Shown here: piece after piece, positions 36,924-46,458 of the stretch
Numbering within the stretch: the stretch's first letter is position 1
How the letters are laid out: every line of letters starts with the position of its first letter
NCBI RefSeq assembly: GCF_000153105.1
Contig: NZ_CH672376.1
Span: forward strand, 1,406,838 to 1,470,837
DNA from: Blastopirellula marina DSM 3645
GTDB taxonomy: Bacteria; Planctomycetota; Planctomycetia; Pirellulales; Pirellulaceae
Reading direction: 5' to 3'
Length of the DNA stretch: 64,000 bases
Program-made: the position numbers and the translations under genes
Notes under the pieces: generated by a model
Seen by the model: only the letters and a program-made list of their open reading frames with translations
The model's database searches: none
Told to the model about the DNA's origin: nothing

Positions 36924-37400
36924 TCATTCCGAGCGGATCTTCAGGCCGAGCTCCCGTTGCATGTGCAGCGCTTCGGCGTTCCCCAGCGCGTCATCGACCG
37001 GGTGATCCGTATGTTTCGTCTTCCGCAGATGCTTGAAGTTGGCGAAACAGTCCTTTGGCTTTCCCTTGTAGAGCGATCCCAGGTTCGTCGAACTATGCCC
37101 CAGCGGGTTCCTCCCCAAAAAGTGGTGGAAATACCAACTGATGAACTGCCAATCGAAGCCGTTGTTGTCTGAAATAAACATCGGCTGTCCCTTGCTGCGT
37201 TCCCCCATCCAGTCGGCGAATCGCTGCATCGCCTTCGGAACGAATGGAAGCCTGTGATTGACGTGACGGTCAACGTGCAGGGGAACGAAGGGCGGTCGGT
37301 ACCTGCGCACATCCCGATACGACCGAGGTTCAGGTCGTCGAGGTTCTCCCCGGCGTTTTGATTCTCAATTTTCGCTACAACAGTGGCCCCTCTCGTGTCG
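36924..37400 (-). pseudogene. Frameshifted remnant of a 3'-5' exonuclease (DEDD/RNase T-like)
   Basis: A minus-strand open frame (36924-37310) encodes a conserved-looking C-terminal part: PMFISDNNGFDWQFISWYF, and HTDHPVDDALGNAEALHM, which resembles the H-x(4)-D motif III of DEDD exonucleases. The N-terminal part lies in another frame (up to about 37390: ENLDDLNLGRIGMC, then DRPSF), and the join is near 37290, where the DRP text is shared by both frames. The first catalytic acidic motif (DxE) is not intact (KIENQN). I read this as a decayed gene; the alternative is one or more sequencing errors. Confidence 0.5.
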
Positions 37401-37922
37401 TAATGACTATGTGGGATCTGGGAGCGACATGGCAGGAGCATCTCAGTTCCAAAAAGCTCTTAATCAAGCCGGCCACCTGCATGGCGAGTCTGATCGACGT
37501 CGATGATTCGTTCGGGCTTGTCGTTTTAAGCGTCAGGCGTCGGCCTCGGCAAAGTTGGGAATTTTGTTCCAAGGGATGATGTTTGTCATCATTGAAAAGT
37601 CTCACCTGTTTTTGCCCAAAAACTCTCCTTGCGTACGCTGATGGCGCGTCGATCTTTGCGTGATGCTGTCGATCGACGGCGATTCCCTTTTTCCATGGAA
37701 GCATCGATCGCCAAGCGCCCACGGCCGAGAGTTGCTTCCTGCCATCAAGAACGAGGGCAATGCTGACGGACCGAATGCGTGCATAAATGACATTAGCCTG
37801 TCCTTGCGGTCATTGTCGCCTCTTCGTGGTCTTTGTCCGTAAAGCTTGTTAGGATGGAAAGCCCCTAAGTTTCCCACGCATCACGCAGATGCCGCTCGGC
37901 ATTCAATCCAGGACTCTTCATC
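37401..37922. other. Intergenic region, nothing identified
   Basis: About 520 bases between the exonuclease remnant and the oxidoreductase gene. Frames here are short and lack ribosome binding sites. It may include further debris of the exonuclease or an old insertion, and the promoter of the following cluster. Confidence 0.3.
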
Positions 37923-39104
37923 ATGCACCGCCGTACCTTTTTGGCCGCCTCTTCAGCTGCCGTGTTACTTTCTTCTTCGCTCCAAGCTGGTGATTCAGAG
38001 AAGCGACGCGTGGCCGTGATCGGGCACACCGGCCGCGGCAATTACGGTCATGGATTGGACACCGTCTGGCAAAAGATTCCTGAAACGAAAATTGTGGCCG
38101 TCGCTGATCCAGACGAAGCAGGCCTGGCCCAGGAGATGGCGAAACTAAAACTTGATCGCGGTTTTTCCAGTTACAACAAGATGCTGCGGGAAACTGAGCC
38201 GGAATTCGTCTCGGTCGCTCCGCGGCATCCGGATCAGCACTACGACATGATCTTGGCGGCGATTGAGTCAGGCGCGAGAGGCATCTACTGTGAGAAGCCG
38301 TTTTGTCGTACGCCAGCCGAGGCTGATGCGTTGATTGCTGCAGCAAAGAAAAGGGGAGCGAAAGTGGCGGTAGCCCATCGTAATCGTTACCATCCCGCCC
38401 TGGCTCAAATCACCGCATTGCTTGAGTCAGGCGAAATGGGGCGTCTGCTGGAAATCCGCGGTAAAGGTAAAGGAGATCGTCGCGGAGGCGGGGAAGATTT
38501 GTGGGTGCTCGGATCGCATGTGCTAAACCTGTTCACCTATTTTGCCGGTTCTCCGCAGAGGGTCTCTGCGGTGCTACGACAAGAGGGACGCCTGGTTACC
38601 GCAGGCGATGTTAAACGGGGCGCAGAAGGGTTGGGGCCTTTGGCGGCGGATGAGGTCCGAGCTCGATATGAAATGGAACACGGCACAATCGCCTATTTCG
38701 ATTCGGTCGCTGATGACGGTACGAATCCAGACGGCTACTGCCTGCAACTGATCGGCAGCAAAGGAGTGGTGACTCTGCACATCGACCGCACGCCGATAGC
38801 CCATTTTACACCGGGCAATCCATTCAAAGTTTCGCCAGAAGGCCGGCCGTGGATACCGATTACGTCCGCCGGAGTGGGCAAGCCGGAACCGAATCCGGAG
38901 TTGGTCCGTTCCGTTTATGATCATGTGCTGCCGATTCGCGATTTGATCGAGGCCGTGGACGGCGACCGCGCCCCTATCTGTGATATTCACGAAGGAGCAA
39001 CAACCGTGGAAATGATTTGCGGCGTGTTCCAATCACATCGAGAAGAGGGTCGCGCCGTCTCATTCCCCTTGTCCCAGCGCGGCAATGCGCTGGCCGATTG
39101 GTAA
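37923..39104 (+). CDS. Secreted Gfo/Idh/MocA-family oxidoreductase
   Basis: A 393-residue NAD(P)-dependent sugar oxidoreductase-like protein. The N-terminus HRRTFLAASSAAVLLSSS looks like a Tat (twin-arginine) signal, typical of periplasmic members in planctomycetes. A Rossmann fold follows (RVAVIGHTGRGNYGHG; AVADPDEAG), then the catalytic-region motif YCEKPFCRTPAEAD with the EKP lysine and a His-containing AVAHRNRYHPA segment. Substrates are usually sugars or inositols; not predictable. It starts a same-strand run with the multiheme and propeller genes downstream (148-base gap to the next gene). Confidence 0.88.
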   Translation: MHRRTFLAASSAAVLLSSSLQAGDSEKRRVAVIGHTGRGNYGHGLDTVWQKIPETKIVAVADPDEAGLAQEMAKLKLDRGFSSYNKMLRETEPEFVSVAPRHPDQHYDMILAAIESGARGIYCEKPFCRTPAEADALIAAAKKRGAKVAVAHRNRYHPALAQITALLESGEMGRLLEIRGKGKGDRRGGGEDLWVLGSHVLNLFTYFAGSPQRVSAVLRQEGRLVTAGDVKRGAEGLGPLAADEVRARYEMEHGTIAYFDSVADDGTNPDGYCLQLIGSKGVVTLHIDRTPIAHFTPGNPFKVSPEGRPWIPITSAGVGKPEPNPELVRSVYDHVLPIRDLIEAVDGDRAPICDIHEGATTVEMICGVFQSHREEGRAVSFPLSQRGNALADW

Positions 39105-39252
39105 AAGACAGGGGGGCCTTTTTTTCACCTCGAGCGAATGACTCGACGAACGGCAAGTAGGTAACAGGGCGCCGCAACTCACTGGGCAGATCGTTTAGGC
39201 CGCAAGAGTGATTGATGGGCTCGCCGACATTACCTTCCTATCGGAGAACGAA

Positions 39253-41673
39253 GTGACTAGACCGAGAAGAATCGGAGGGGTGACACTCCTTGTAGTTTTG
39301 CTGATCGGATCGTTGGCGCGCGCTCAAAATCCTGATTCGCCCTTTGTCGCTGGATTCGAACGGTTTGCCCGCCACAAAGTCGTCGAACCGAGCGTGGGCG
39401 GACGATTGCTGCTTTCGGAGCTTAGTTGCACCGCGTGTCACGCAACCGACTCGTTGACGCTGATGCCGAAACGGGGGCCGCGTCTGACAGGCGCCGGAAA
39501 TCGGGTGCGCGAGGAGTGGATGCGGGAGTTTCTGAGTTCACCAGGCAAGGTCAAACCAGGAACGACGATGCCCGATGTGCTGGGCTCCCTGCCGGAAGCG
39601 GAGCGCGCGGCGACGGTGGATGCGCTGGTCGCATTTCTATCGACGCTACAAAGTCCTTTTCCAACAGCTACCGCAAGCGGCGCGAATCCCTTACCTCACG
39701 AGTTTTGGAAGAAGGGGGACGCCCAGCGTGGTGAAAAATTATATCACCTCGTCGGCTGCGTCGCGTGTCACGCGCCCGATGCTGAATATCAGGGAGGGCA
39801 TTCACAGCCATCGGCCATGGCGGCGCTTCTTTCGGCACTGGATCCCGAGGATATCGAAGAGATGGGATTGACGGAATCGGTCCGGCCGGCGCCATCCGTT
39901 CCTCTCCCGAACCTGTCGGCTAAGTACACCCCCAAAGCCTTGACTTTCTTTCTGACTTCGCCAGAGAGCGTGCGCCCCAATGCTCGGATGCCGAACTTGA
40001 AATTGGAATTGGTCGAGGCAGCCGATCTCGTGGCCTACCTAACAAAAGACACGCCACGCAAATCTGACAAAGCCTCCCTTTCTGAAAATTCCTCCCTTGT
40101 TGAAAAGGGGCGAGCGCTGTTTACCTCGCTTTCGTGCGTGAATTGTCACGAGGTCAATGGCTTGGCTCCAGCAAGCAATGCAAAGTCGCTCGCTCAACTC
40201 ACTCCGACTTTCGATTTGGGCTGCCTTGGCGAGCCGTCGTCCGGACTTCCTCATTTCAGTCTGGACCAGCTGCAAATCAAATCGATTACTTCTGCTCTCC
40301 ATCAATTGACGGCGAAGGGTAGCGAGGAATCCACACAGGCTTCGCTGGAGCTTTCACTCCTGCAACAAAATTGCTATGCCTGCCATCAGCGGAACGACCG
40401 CGGCGGAATTGGTCCGGAACGAGAAAAATATTTTGAAACGGTTTCTCACGTCGACTTGGGGGATGAAGGCAGATTACCTCCTCCGCTCGATCACGTGGGA
40501 TATAAACTCACCCCCGCTTGGTTGGCCAAGGTGCTAGAGGGGTCGGGCGACGTCCGACCGCACGTGCAGATCCGCATGCCCCAGTTTCCCAAGAGCTTGG
40601 TAGATCGCTTGCCCAAGGCTTTCGCCAGCGCCGATCAACCATCGCGGGTTCATGGAACGGAAGTCTTCTCGAAGCAGCCGGGCTTGGAAGACGCCGGACG
40701 CATGTTGCTCAACAACGGCTGCGTCCAGTGTCATCCAATTCGTGGAGAAGCGGTTTCGGGGGCAATGGGCGTCGATCTTGCATTAGCGGCCCAGCGCGTG
40801 AATCCCGACTGGTTTCTGGAGTTCCTGAGAAATCCTACAGAACTCAAAAAGCGAACGCGCATGCCCTCGTTCTTTCCTAACGGAAAGAGCGCGATACCGG
40901 ATATCCTGGACGGCGACATGGATCGTCAAATTGCGGCCATGTGGAGTTATCTGAAAGATGTGAAGTCGCAAAAGCTGCCCGAGAAGATATTGGAGGCGCG
41001 TTCTCAGGAATTTGAGCTCGTTCCCGACGAGCGTCCGATACTGATTAGAACATTTATGAAAGCGGCGGGAACGCATGCGATTGCTGTGGGATTTCCTGAA
41101 CGCGTTCACTATGCGTTTGACGCCGAGCAGATGAGACTGGCCCAAGCGTGGCGTGGTCGCTTTCTCGATGCTTATGGGACTTGGTTTGTTCGTGCCGCGC
41201 CCCCAGCTAATCCTCTCGGCTCGGATGTCGTCTCGCTTCCACCAGGCCTGGCGTTTGCTCAATTGCCGACCGGCGACGCTCGCTGGCTTGCAGAAGAGGA
41301 AGAAGCGGCGCAGTATCAATTTCTGGGATATCAACTCGATCCTCTGGGCATCCCCACGCTCCGCTACCGCTATCGCGGTTATGTGATTGAGGATCGCATT
41401 GAAGCCGCCAACGGCGGAGGCTTGAAACGCATCCTGAGCATTGCATCCAAGGACAAAGATGCGGTGGAAGATACGCTTTGGTTCCGAGCACATCGAGGCA
41501 AGAACCTGAAACTGCAGGAGAATGCCTGCACTGCCCCCGGCGGCGTCATGGTTACTTTACAAGCACCGAACGGCGACGCAATTCTATGGCACGATCCGGA
41601 CGATTCCGAATGGATGGAATGGCGCGTGCCCGTCAGTTCCCATCGTAAGCTGGAGGTGACCTATCAATGGTAA
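39253..41673 (+). CDS. Secreted pentaheme cytochrome c-type protein
   Basis: An 806-residue exported protein with five c-type heme motifs: CTACH (about 39427), CVACH (39757), CVNCH (40135), CYACH (40372) and CVQCH (40720), spread over the first 500 residues in cytochrome c-like modules that share RMP/KPGTTMPD-type distal methionine text. A C-terminal domain of about 300 residues without hemes (FMKAAGTHAIAVGFPE, RYRYRGYVIEDR) follows. The GTG at 39253 is chosen: GGAG six bases upstream and a signal peptide (TLLVVLLIGSLARAQ). It overlaps the next gene by seven bases, so the two are translationally coupled. Likely an electron-transfer chain member in the periplasm. Confidence 0.85.
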   Translation: MTRPRRIGGVTLLVVLLIGSLARAQNPDSPFVAGFERFARHKVVEPSVGGRLLLSELSCTACHATDSLTLMPKRGPRLTGAGNRVREEWMREFLSSPGKVKPGTTMPDVLGSLPEAERAATVDALVAFLSTLQSPFPTATASGANPLPHEFWKKGDAQRGEKLYHLVGCVACHAPDAEYQGGHSQPSAMAALLSALDPEDIEEMGLTESVRPAPSVPLPNLSAKYTPKALTFFLTSPESVRPNARMPNLKLELVEAADLVAYLTKDTPRKSDKASLSENSSLVEKGRALFTSLSCVNCHEVNGLAPASNAKSLAQLTPTFDLGCLGEPSSGLPHFSLDQLQIKSITSALHQLTAKGSEESTQASLELSLLQQNCYACHQRNDRGGIGPEREKYFETVSHVDLGDEGRLPPPLDHVGYKLTPAWLAKVLEGSGDVRPHVQIRMPQFPKSLVDRLPKAFASADQPSRVHGTEVFSKQPGLEDAGRMLLNNGCVQCHPIRGEAVSGAMGVDLALAAQRVNPDWFLEFLRNPTELKKRTRMPSFFPNGKSAIPDILDGDMDRQIAAMWSYLKDVKSQKLPEKILEARSQEFELVPDERPILIRTFMKAAGTHAIAVGFPERVHYAFDAEQMRLAQAWRGRFLDAYGTWFVRAAPPANPLGSDVVSLPPGLAFAQLPTGDARWLAEEEEAAQYQFLGYQLDPLGIPTLRYRYRGYVIEDRIEAANGGGLKRILSIASKDKDAVEDTLWFRAHRGKNLKLQENACTAPGGVMVTLQAPNGDAILWHDPDDSEWMEWRVPVSSHRKLEVTYQW

Positions 41674-43238
41674 GACGCTTGGCGCTGCTGATCATAATGG
41701 CAACGGGGATTGCGGCAGGAGAGGTCGGACTCGCTCAGAATCCTGTCGAGAACGACTTCTACAAGCTGATTTCGGTTCACACTTCGAAATCGGCTCAGAA
41801 CTCCCGCGCGGCGAACTGGAAGCCCGCGCCTGAGGACCTTGCCTTGGAAGTCAGCGGCATCGCGGTGCTGGACGACGACCGTGTCGCCGTAGTGATCCGC
41901 AAGGGAGAGATTTGGATTTTGAAGGGAGTCTTCGACGATCCACCGACAAACGTGGAGTATCACCAATTCGCCGCCGGGCTGCACGAGCCTCTGGGGTTAA
42001 TCTGGCAAGACGAAGCCTTCTATACCGTTCAGCGGACTGAACTGACCCGCATTCGCGACACGAGCGGAGATGGCCTTGCCGATCAGTACAGCACGATCAC
42101 AAAAGGCTGGGGGGTGACAGGCCATTATCACGAATATGCCTACGGACCAGAGTTGGATGGCGAAGGCAACCTATGGCTCACGCTGAATATCGGCCTTGGT
42201 CTCCGCGGTGACCAATTGAAACGAGCCATCCATGAGCCGATCCTGAATGTAACGCAGGGGCGCTGGCGCGGTTGGGGAATGAAGCTTACGCCGGATGGCG
42301 AGCTCATTCCCGTTTGCGCCGGGATGCGGTCCCCCTCTGGTTTGGGCGCGAATCAGGAAGGGGACATGTTTTATACCGATCAGCAAGGAAACTGGGTAGC
42401 GACGAACAGCCTGCATCATATGCGTGACGGGGCCTTCTATCACCACCCAGAGGCGCTGGCTTCGATGAATCTGCCGGGTTCCCCCATCGACGAAATAACG
42501 GCGATTCCCGAAGGCGTCCCTTTTCCCGAAGCAGTCCAACGCCTACCGCAAATGCGGCCTCCGGCTGTTTGGTTTCCCTACAAGAAGGTAGGGCAATCCC
42601 CGACCGATATTCTGCTTGACGCGAGCGATGGCAAGTTTGGTCCATTTAGCGGCCAACTATTCGTGGGCGAGTTTACGCTTTCGTCGGTCCACCGAGTCTT
42701 TCTGGAGAAGGTGGATGGAGAGTATCAGGGAGCTGTATTTCCTTTTCGTTCAGGATTTGCGTCTGCTGTTTTGCGGTTAGGCCAAGGAGCGGATGGGAGC
42801 ATGCTGGCCGGCCTAAGTAATCGTGGATGGAGCAGTCTGGGGACCGCTTCTTATGGCTTACAGCGGCTCGTCTGGACGGGCCAGACCCCGTTTGAGATCC
42901 AAGAGATGCGCGCGTTACCAGACGGTTTTGATCTAAAATTCACCCGGCCTGTCGATCTCATGACCGCCAGCGACGTCGCATCTTATGCGATGACAAGCCA
43001 CACGTATCTTTACCATGGCGCATACGGAAGTGACGAGATTCAGAAGCAGGACCTAGAAATTACCAAAGCCCAGGTTTCTGAGGATGGTCTGAGCGTCCGC
43101 CTGACAGTGTCCGGCTTACGGAAGCTGTTCGTCCATGAGCTCCGCGCCGAGGGGATCCGCAGCCGCAAAGGGGACCCGCTCCTCCATCCCGACGCCTACT
43201 ATACGCTCAACAAAGTGCCGCAGTCGAAAGCTCCGTAA
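41667..43238 (+). CDS. Secreted beta-propeller (PVC-type dehydrogenase-like) protein
   Basis: A 523-residue exported protein: signal peptide LLIIMATGIAAGEVGLAQ, then a sugar-dehydrogenase-like propeller (LEVSGIAVLDDDRVAV; GLGANQEGDMFYTDQQGNWVA; FVGEFTLSSVHRVFL) and a C-terminal immunoglobulin-like piece (residues about 420-515). It lacks its own heme, unlike the protein at 2897. The start overlaps the multiheme stop by seven bases with TGGAGGTGA upstream, so both proteins should be made together and may form one enzyme plus electron acceptor. Confidence 0.85.
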   Translation: MVRRLALLIIMATGIAAGEVGLAQNPVENDFYKLISVHTSKSAQNSRAANWKPAPEDLALEVSGIAVLDDDRVAVVIRKGEIWILKGVFDDPPTNVEYHQFAAGLHEPLGLIWQDEAFYTVQRTELTRIRDTSGDGLADQYSTITKGWGVTGHYHEYAYGPELDGEGNLWLTLNIGLGLRGDQLKRAIHEPILNVTQGRWRGWGMKLTPDGELIPVCAGMRSPSGLGANQEGDMFYTDQQGNWVATNSLHHMRDGAFYHHPEALASMNLPGSPIDEITAIPEGVPFPEAVQRLPQMRPPAVWFPYKKVGQSPTDILLDASDGKFGPFSGQLFVGEFTLSSVHRVFLEKVDGEYQGAVFPFRSGFASAVLRLGQGADGSMLAGLSNRGWSSLGTASYGLQRLVWTGQTPFEIQEMRALPDGFDLKFTRPVDLMTASDVASYAMTSHTYLYHGAYGSDEIQKQDLEITKAQVSEDGLSVRLTVSGLRKLFVHELRAEGIRSRKGDPLLHPDAYYTLNKVPQSKAP

Positions 43239-43252
43239 AGTTGCGTGTCTGC

Positions 43253-44616
43253 TATTAGGGGAACCTTGCGCGTTATTCGATGTGCTATGCTCCATATCGA
43301 TGATGACAAAATCCAAGGAACTATCGGCGACACGGCTGACGCACACTAACTCCTTCCCAGACCAAGGATTTCAGCCAGGAAGTTCACGTTCCAGCCCGCC
43401 ATACGTCTTCGCATGACGACGCTTTCCTTGCTTTTGTGTTGTTTGATCAGCGACACGGCGAGGCGTTTTAGCCACGCCAGGTTCTCCGCTGCGATCCGAT
43501 TTCTCAGGCGACTTTCGTCTTCGCGGAACGTTACGTCGAGCGTCCAGTGAAGCGAGTTTTCGATTCCCCAGTGGCCGCGAACGGCGGCGGCGAATTGCTT
43601 CGCGTCCGGCTTCAGCGAGCTAATATAATATCTCGTATCGCACGTTTCTCGTCCATTCTCTTGGCTGATGCGAATCGCGACGCCGATCGTTTTCAAACCG
43701 CGCCAATCTTCGCCAGCAGGCACTTCGTCTGGCAGCTTCACCTGATAGTAAAACCGCTTGTCGAGGCGGCCGTGCCCTTTTGCTTCTTCTTCATGACGCT
43801 CCACCTTCACTCCGGCGAAATCATTTTCCAACTGCGTCGTGATGTAGTCGCGGACTTGCTCGTGCAGTCGCTCTTGATTTGCTTTCAGCGCGAGGACGTA
43901 GTCTCCCTTGCCGGCGATGATCTTCTCGGCGACGTCCCGTTGGCAGCCGGCCGCGTCGAGCGTGACGATCGCTTTACGAACGTCGATTTGTTCGATTAGC
44001 TCGGGGAATACGACGATTTCGTTCGACTTGTCGGCGGCCGCCATTTGCCCGAGACTGACGCCTGCCCTGACCGCCCAGGCGCTCCCCAGGCAAAGCGGCC
44101 CGAGTCCTTTCCCACGATCATGAGATCGTCGCAACGTCTTGCCGTCGATCGCAATGATCTCGCGGGCATCATCGTCGGTTGTCGCTGCCTGCCGCATCGC
44201 AGTCAGCCATTCGTCAAAGCATTGTTGAAACGCGGTCGGCTTGAGCTGCGCGAGCAAGCGACCGATCGTATCGTGCGAAGGGACGCCGCTTGGCAACTCG
44301 AGCCGCGACTTCAACCACTCGACATGCGCTTCGGCCCAGATAGCGATCGACCGCGGCCCATCCGCTCCGGCAATCACCGCGGGGACGCAAATGACGAGCA
44401 AGTCGCCTAGCAAATGCTTACGATTGATATGGCGACGCGGATCATCCAGCTCCGCAAAGTATTCGAGAATCGAAACGACATCGTCCTGATCGACCTGGCG
44501 AGACATCGGCTCTTCCTGCAGCGCGTGACGGGAAATCGGAAAACCGATATCATCGCAGAATTGAGCCGGAGGCGCTACGCTAGATTACCCAAAGTGCGCG
44601 CTGGCCGTGCCCGGTA
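43253..44616. mobile_element. ISAs1-family insertion sequence (ends tentative)
   Basis: About 1.36 kb carrying one transposase. Tentative imperfect terminal repeats: CTATTAGGGGAACCTTGCGCG at 43253-43273 and CTACCGGGCACGGCCAGCGCG reading inward from 44616; they match at 11 of 21 positions, including CTA and GCGCG at the two ends. No flanking direct duplication is evident, so the true ends may differ. It sits 15 bases after the propeller gene. Confidence 0.55.
43346..44506 (-). CDS. ISAs1 family transposase
   Basis: A 386-residue DDE-type transposase of normal ISAs1 length and apparently intact: an N-terminal DUF4338-like region (YFAELDDPRRHINRKHLL), IIAIDGKTLRRSHDRG with the first catalytic Asp, IVTLDAAGCQRDVAEKI with the second, and HWGIENSLHWTLDVTFREDE with the final Glu. 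The ISAs1 group includes the H-repeat proteins of enterobacterial Rhs elements. Confidence 0.93.
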   Translation of the reverse strand: MSRQVDQDDVVSILEYFAELDDPRRHINRKHLLGDLLVICVPAVIAGADGPRSIAIWAEAHVEWLKSRLELPSGVPSHDTIGRLLAQLKPTAFQQCFDEWLTAMRQAATTDDDAREIIAIDGKTLRRSHDRGKGLGPLCLGSAWAVRAGVSLGQMAAADKSNEIVVFPELIEQIDVRKAIVTLDAAGCQRDVAEKIIAGKGDYVLALKANQERLHEQVRDYITTQLENDFAGVKVERHEEEAKGHGRLDKRFYYQVKLPDEVPAGEDWRGLKTIGVAIRISQENGRETCDTRYYISSLKPDAKQFAAAVRGHWGIENSLHWTLDVTFREDESRLRNRIAAENLAWLKRLAVSLIKQHKSKESVVMRRRMAGWNVNFLAEILGLGRS

Positions 44617-44675
44617 GACTTTAATACTGGAATGACCATTCGTCCTAATACTCCTTAGTCACATCGAGACGCAAC

Positions 44676-45086
44676 ATGTCTATTCCTAGCGTTATTCCAA
44701 TAAAGTACATGGAAGACTTGCGTACCAACATGACCGGATTGTCCCGCGGTGGCCAGTTCATGATTATTGACTATTCTGATGTGTGCGATGGATCAAATGC
44801 CTGTGTCGTGAGATACCTCTTTCACGCGTCAGGTGAACTGAAGAGCGTCGACCACGCGGTCTTCGGCAGCGACGCTTCGCCAATCGACCTCCAAAAGAAA
44901 ATGGACGCCTTCCTAGGTGAACTGGAATCGTATCGGCTAGGCGACATTCGCGTGCAATTGTTTCAGGTCGAGATTGACGGCAATACCTTCGGACTTGTCG
45001 CTTCCGAAAAAACGCAATCGGTCAACCTTGAGCCTGGACCGATTCTGACCTTCATGGGGCCATGGGACGGCGAGTATTACACGTAA
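44676..45086 (+). CDS. Orphan hypothetical protein
   Basis: A 136-residue soluble protein without signal peptide (MSIPSVIPIKYMEDLRTNMT...), mixed strands and helices, moderately acidic. No ribosome binding site stands out. It lies directly beside the insertion sequence with no conserved neighbour. Its size and setting would fit an immunity-type or accessory protein, but nothing in the sequence shows it. Not recognised. Confidence 0.5.
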   Translation: MSIPSVIPIKYMEDLRTNMTGLSRGGQFMIIDYSDVCDGSNACVVRYLFHASGELKSVDHAVFGSDASPIDLQKKMDAFLGELESYRLGDIRVQLFQVEIDGNTFGLVASEKTQSVNLEPGPILTFMGPWDGEYYT

Positions 45087-45315
45087 GCCAAGAACCTCCG
45101 TCGATGGCCATTAGGCCCAAACCATACGATCGCTCCCAAGGATTGGTCTCAAGCTCCACTGGAATAGGCATCCAAACGCACGCTGCCGGGACTGCGAGAT
45201 GAAACAGGGACGATGCAGGAGGGTTCAGGCACCAATCTCTTGATCTGGTTAGCTATTCCCACTTTTACTCCTACTTCGGCAATCTTGTGCGTAAAATGAC
45301 GGAGGAACTTAACCA

Positions 45316-45879
45316 ATGGGTTTGGTTCGAGGGAGTCGTGAAACGGATCCCCTAGGACGATCTACCGCTACGTCGACTGGAAACTCCATGAGCGATCCTA
45401 AACCTCCAAAGATAGAATTTGATTTCGATAGTCTTCCCGTAGACCCTCGAGATCGCCATGAGGCGCTGGTCGATCTCTTCGGCCAACATGTCACGTGGCT
45501 CCGAAATTGGTCGGTTACCGCCACCGCGCAATTGGTCGAATCGGAAGAGTCGCGGAAAAATTTGGGGACGATTCGTCGAGAAAAATACGACACGCTGGCG
45601 TCACTTACTCCAGAACAGAAAGCGGCAGCCAGAGAAGCTACTGCAGCGACGGTGGATCGTTTCATTCAACTGTTCCTTACCATGGCGTCCGGAACCGGCA
45701 TCGATCAACGGATCGACGACCCTCATGCAATTCGCTTTAAGATCGACTTGGAAGTCTGCGAAATCCACAACTCCGAGGTGGTTGAACAAGAGACGATCAA
45801 CAGGAGAGGCAAGAAGTTCTTCGCCGACTACTGGGGCGCTGGCTCAACTGATTTGCGTCGGAATAGTGCGCAGTTATGA
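45316..45879 (+). CDS. Orphan hypothetical protein, helical
   Basis: A 187-residue soluble, charged, mostly helical protein. The likely fold is in residues 45-187 (VDLFGQHVTWLRNWSVTATA; RFIQLFLTMASGTGIDQRID). Two starts are possible: 45316 (GGAGG ten bases upstream) or 45388 (MSDPKPPKIEF, GGAA closer). Its TGA stop overlaps an ATG at 45876 that opens only a 28-codon frame. No family recognised. Confidence 0.55.
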   Translation: MGLVRGSRETDPLGRSTATSTGNSMSDPKPPKIEFDFDSLPVDPRDRHEALVDLFGQHVTWLRNWSVTATAQLVESEESRKNLGTIRREKYDTLASLTPEQKAAAREATAATVDRFIQLFLTMASGTGIDQRIDDPHAIRFKIDLEVCEIHNSEVVEQETINRRGKKFFADYWGAGSTDLRRNSAQL

Positions 45880-46458
45880 AGATCATCGATATTGAAACTC
45901 AGCGGTCGGCATGCAGCTTGGAAGAAATTAAAGCCGTTCTTCTGCGCTACGGTCACCCGTGAGATCATGTGGGGCGCTCATGAAAGTAGACTTGGACTTA
46001 GTCGTGGACACAACCAGGTTGTATTCCACTTTGAAAGTGAATTCCGCAACCTCTTTTATCTCAAAGCATTGCGTCAGCCACTTCTGACACGCAGGCGGCG
46101 AAACAGCCTGGGAATGTCGATATACAGCTGGTATGTGACCATTGTCTGGTTGGTAAACGAAAAACTCGATCCATCATTTTTCCCAAACGGATGGTGAGGA
46201 GAATATCTGTCCGTCGCCGCAAATTTTCGGGGCAGTTCAGTTGCCCTGGTTGCCGCCAGGAATTGACTGGGGAAAGCGGAGAGAAGAAACTAGGGTTGGG
46301 AGCCGAGTTCGGTTCCTTGCCGCCAAGGTGTCAACATACGGTTTGCCGACCGTGATCCCTTGGTTTTTTTGTGCGCAGAAAATGCCGCGTAGAACTGCGG
46401 CGATTCGCGAATTCAAAACGGGCGCAGCGCACCCATTATGCAAAGAGGGGAAGCCAAC
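45880..46458. other. Region of short frames, possibly gene debris
   Basis: About 580 bases. An ATGA overlap at 45876-45879 starts a 28-codon frame (MKIIDIETQRSACSLEEIKA...), and another frame from 45892 runs 101 codons to 46197. The two could be parts of one gene split by a frameshift, but I cannot recognise either. The rest holds nothing clear. Confidence 0.3.
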
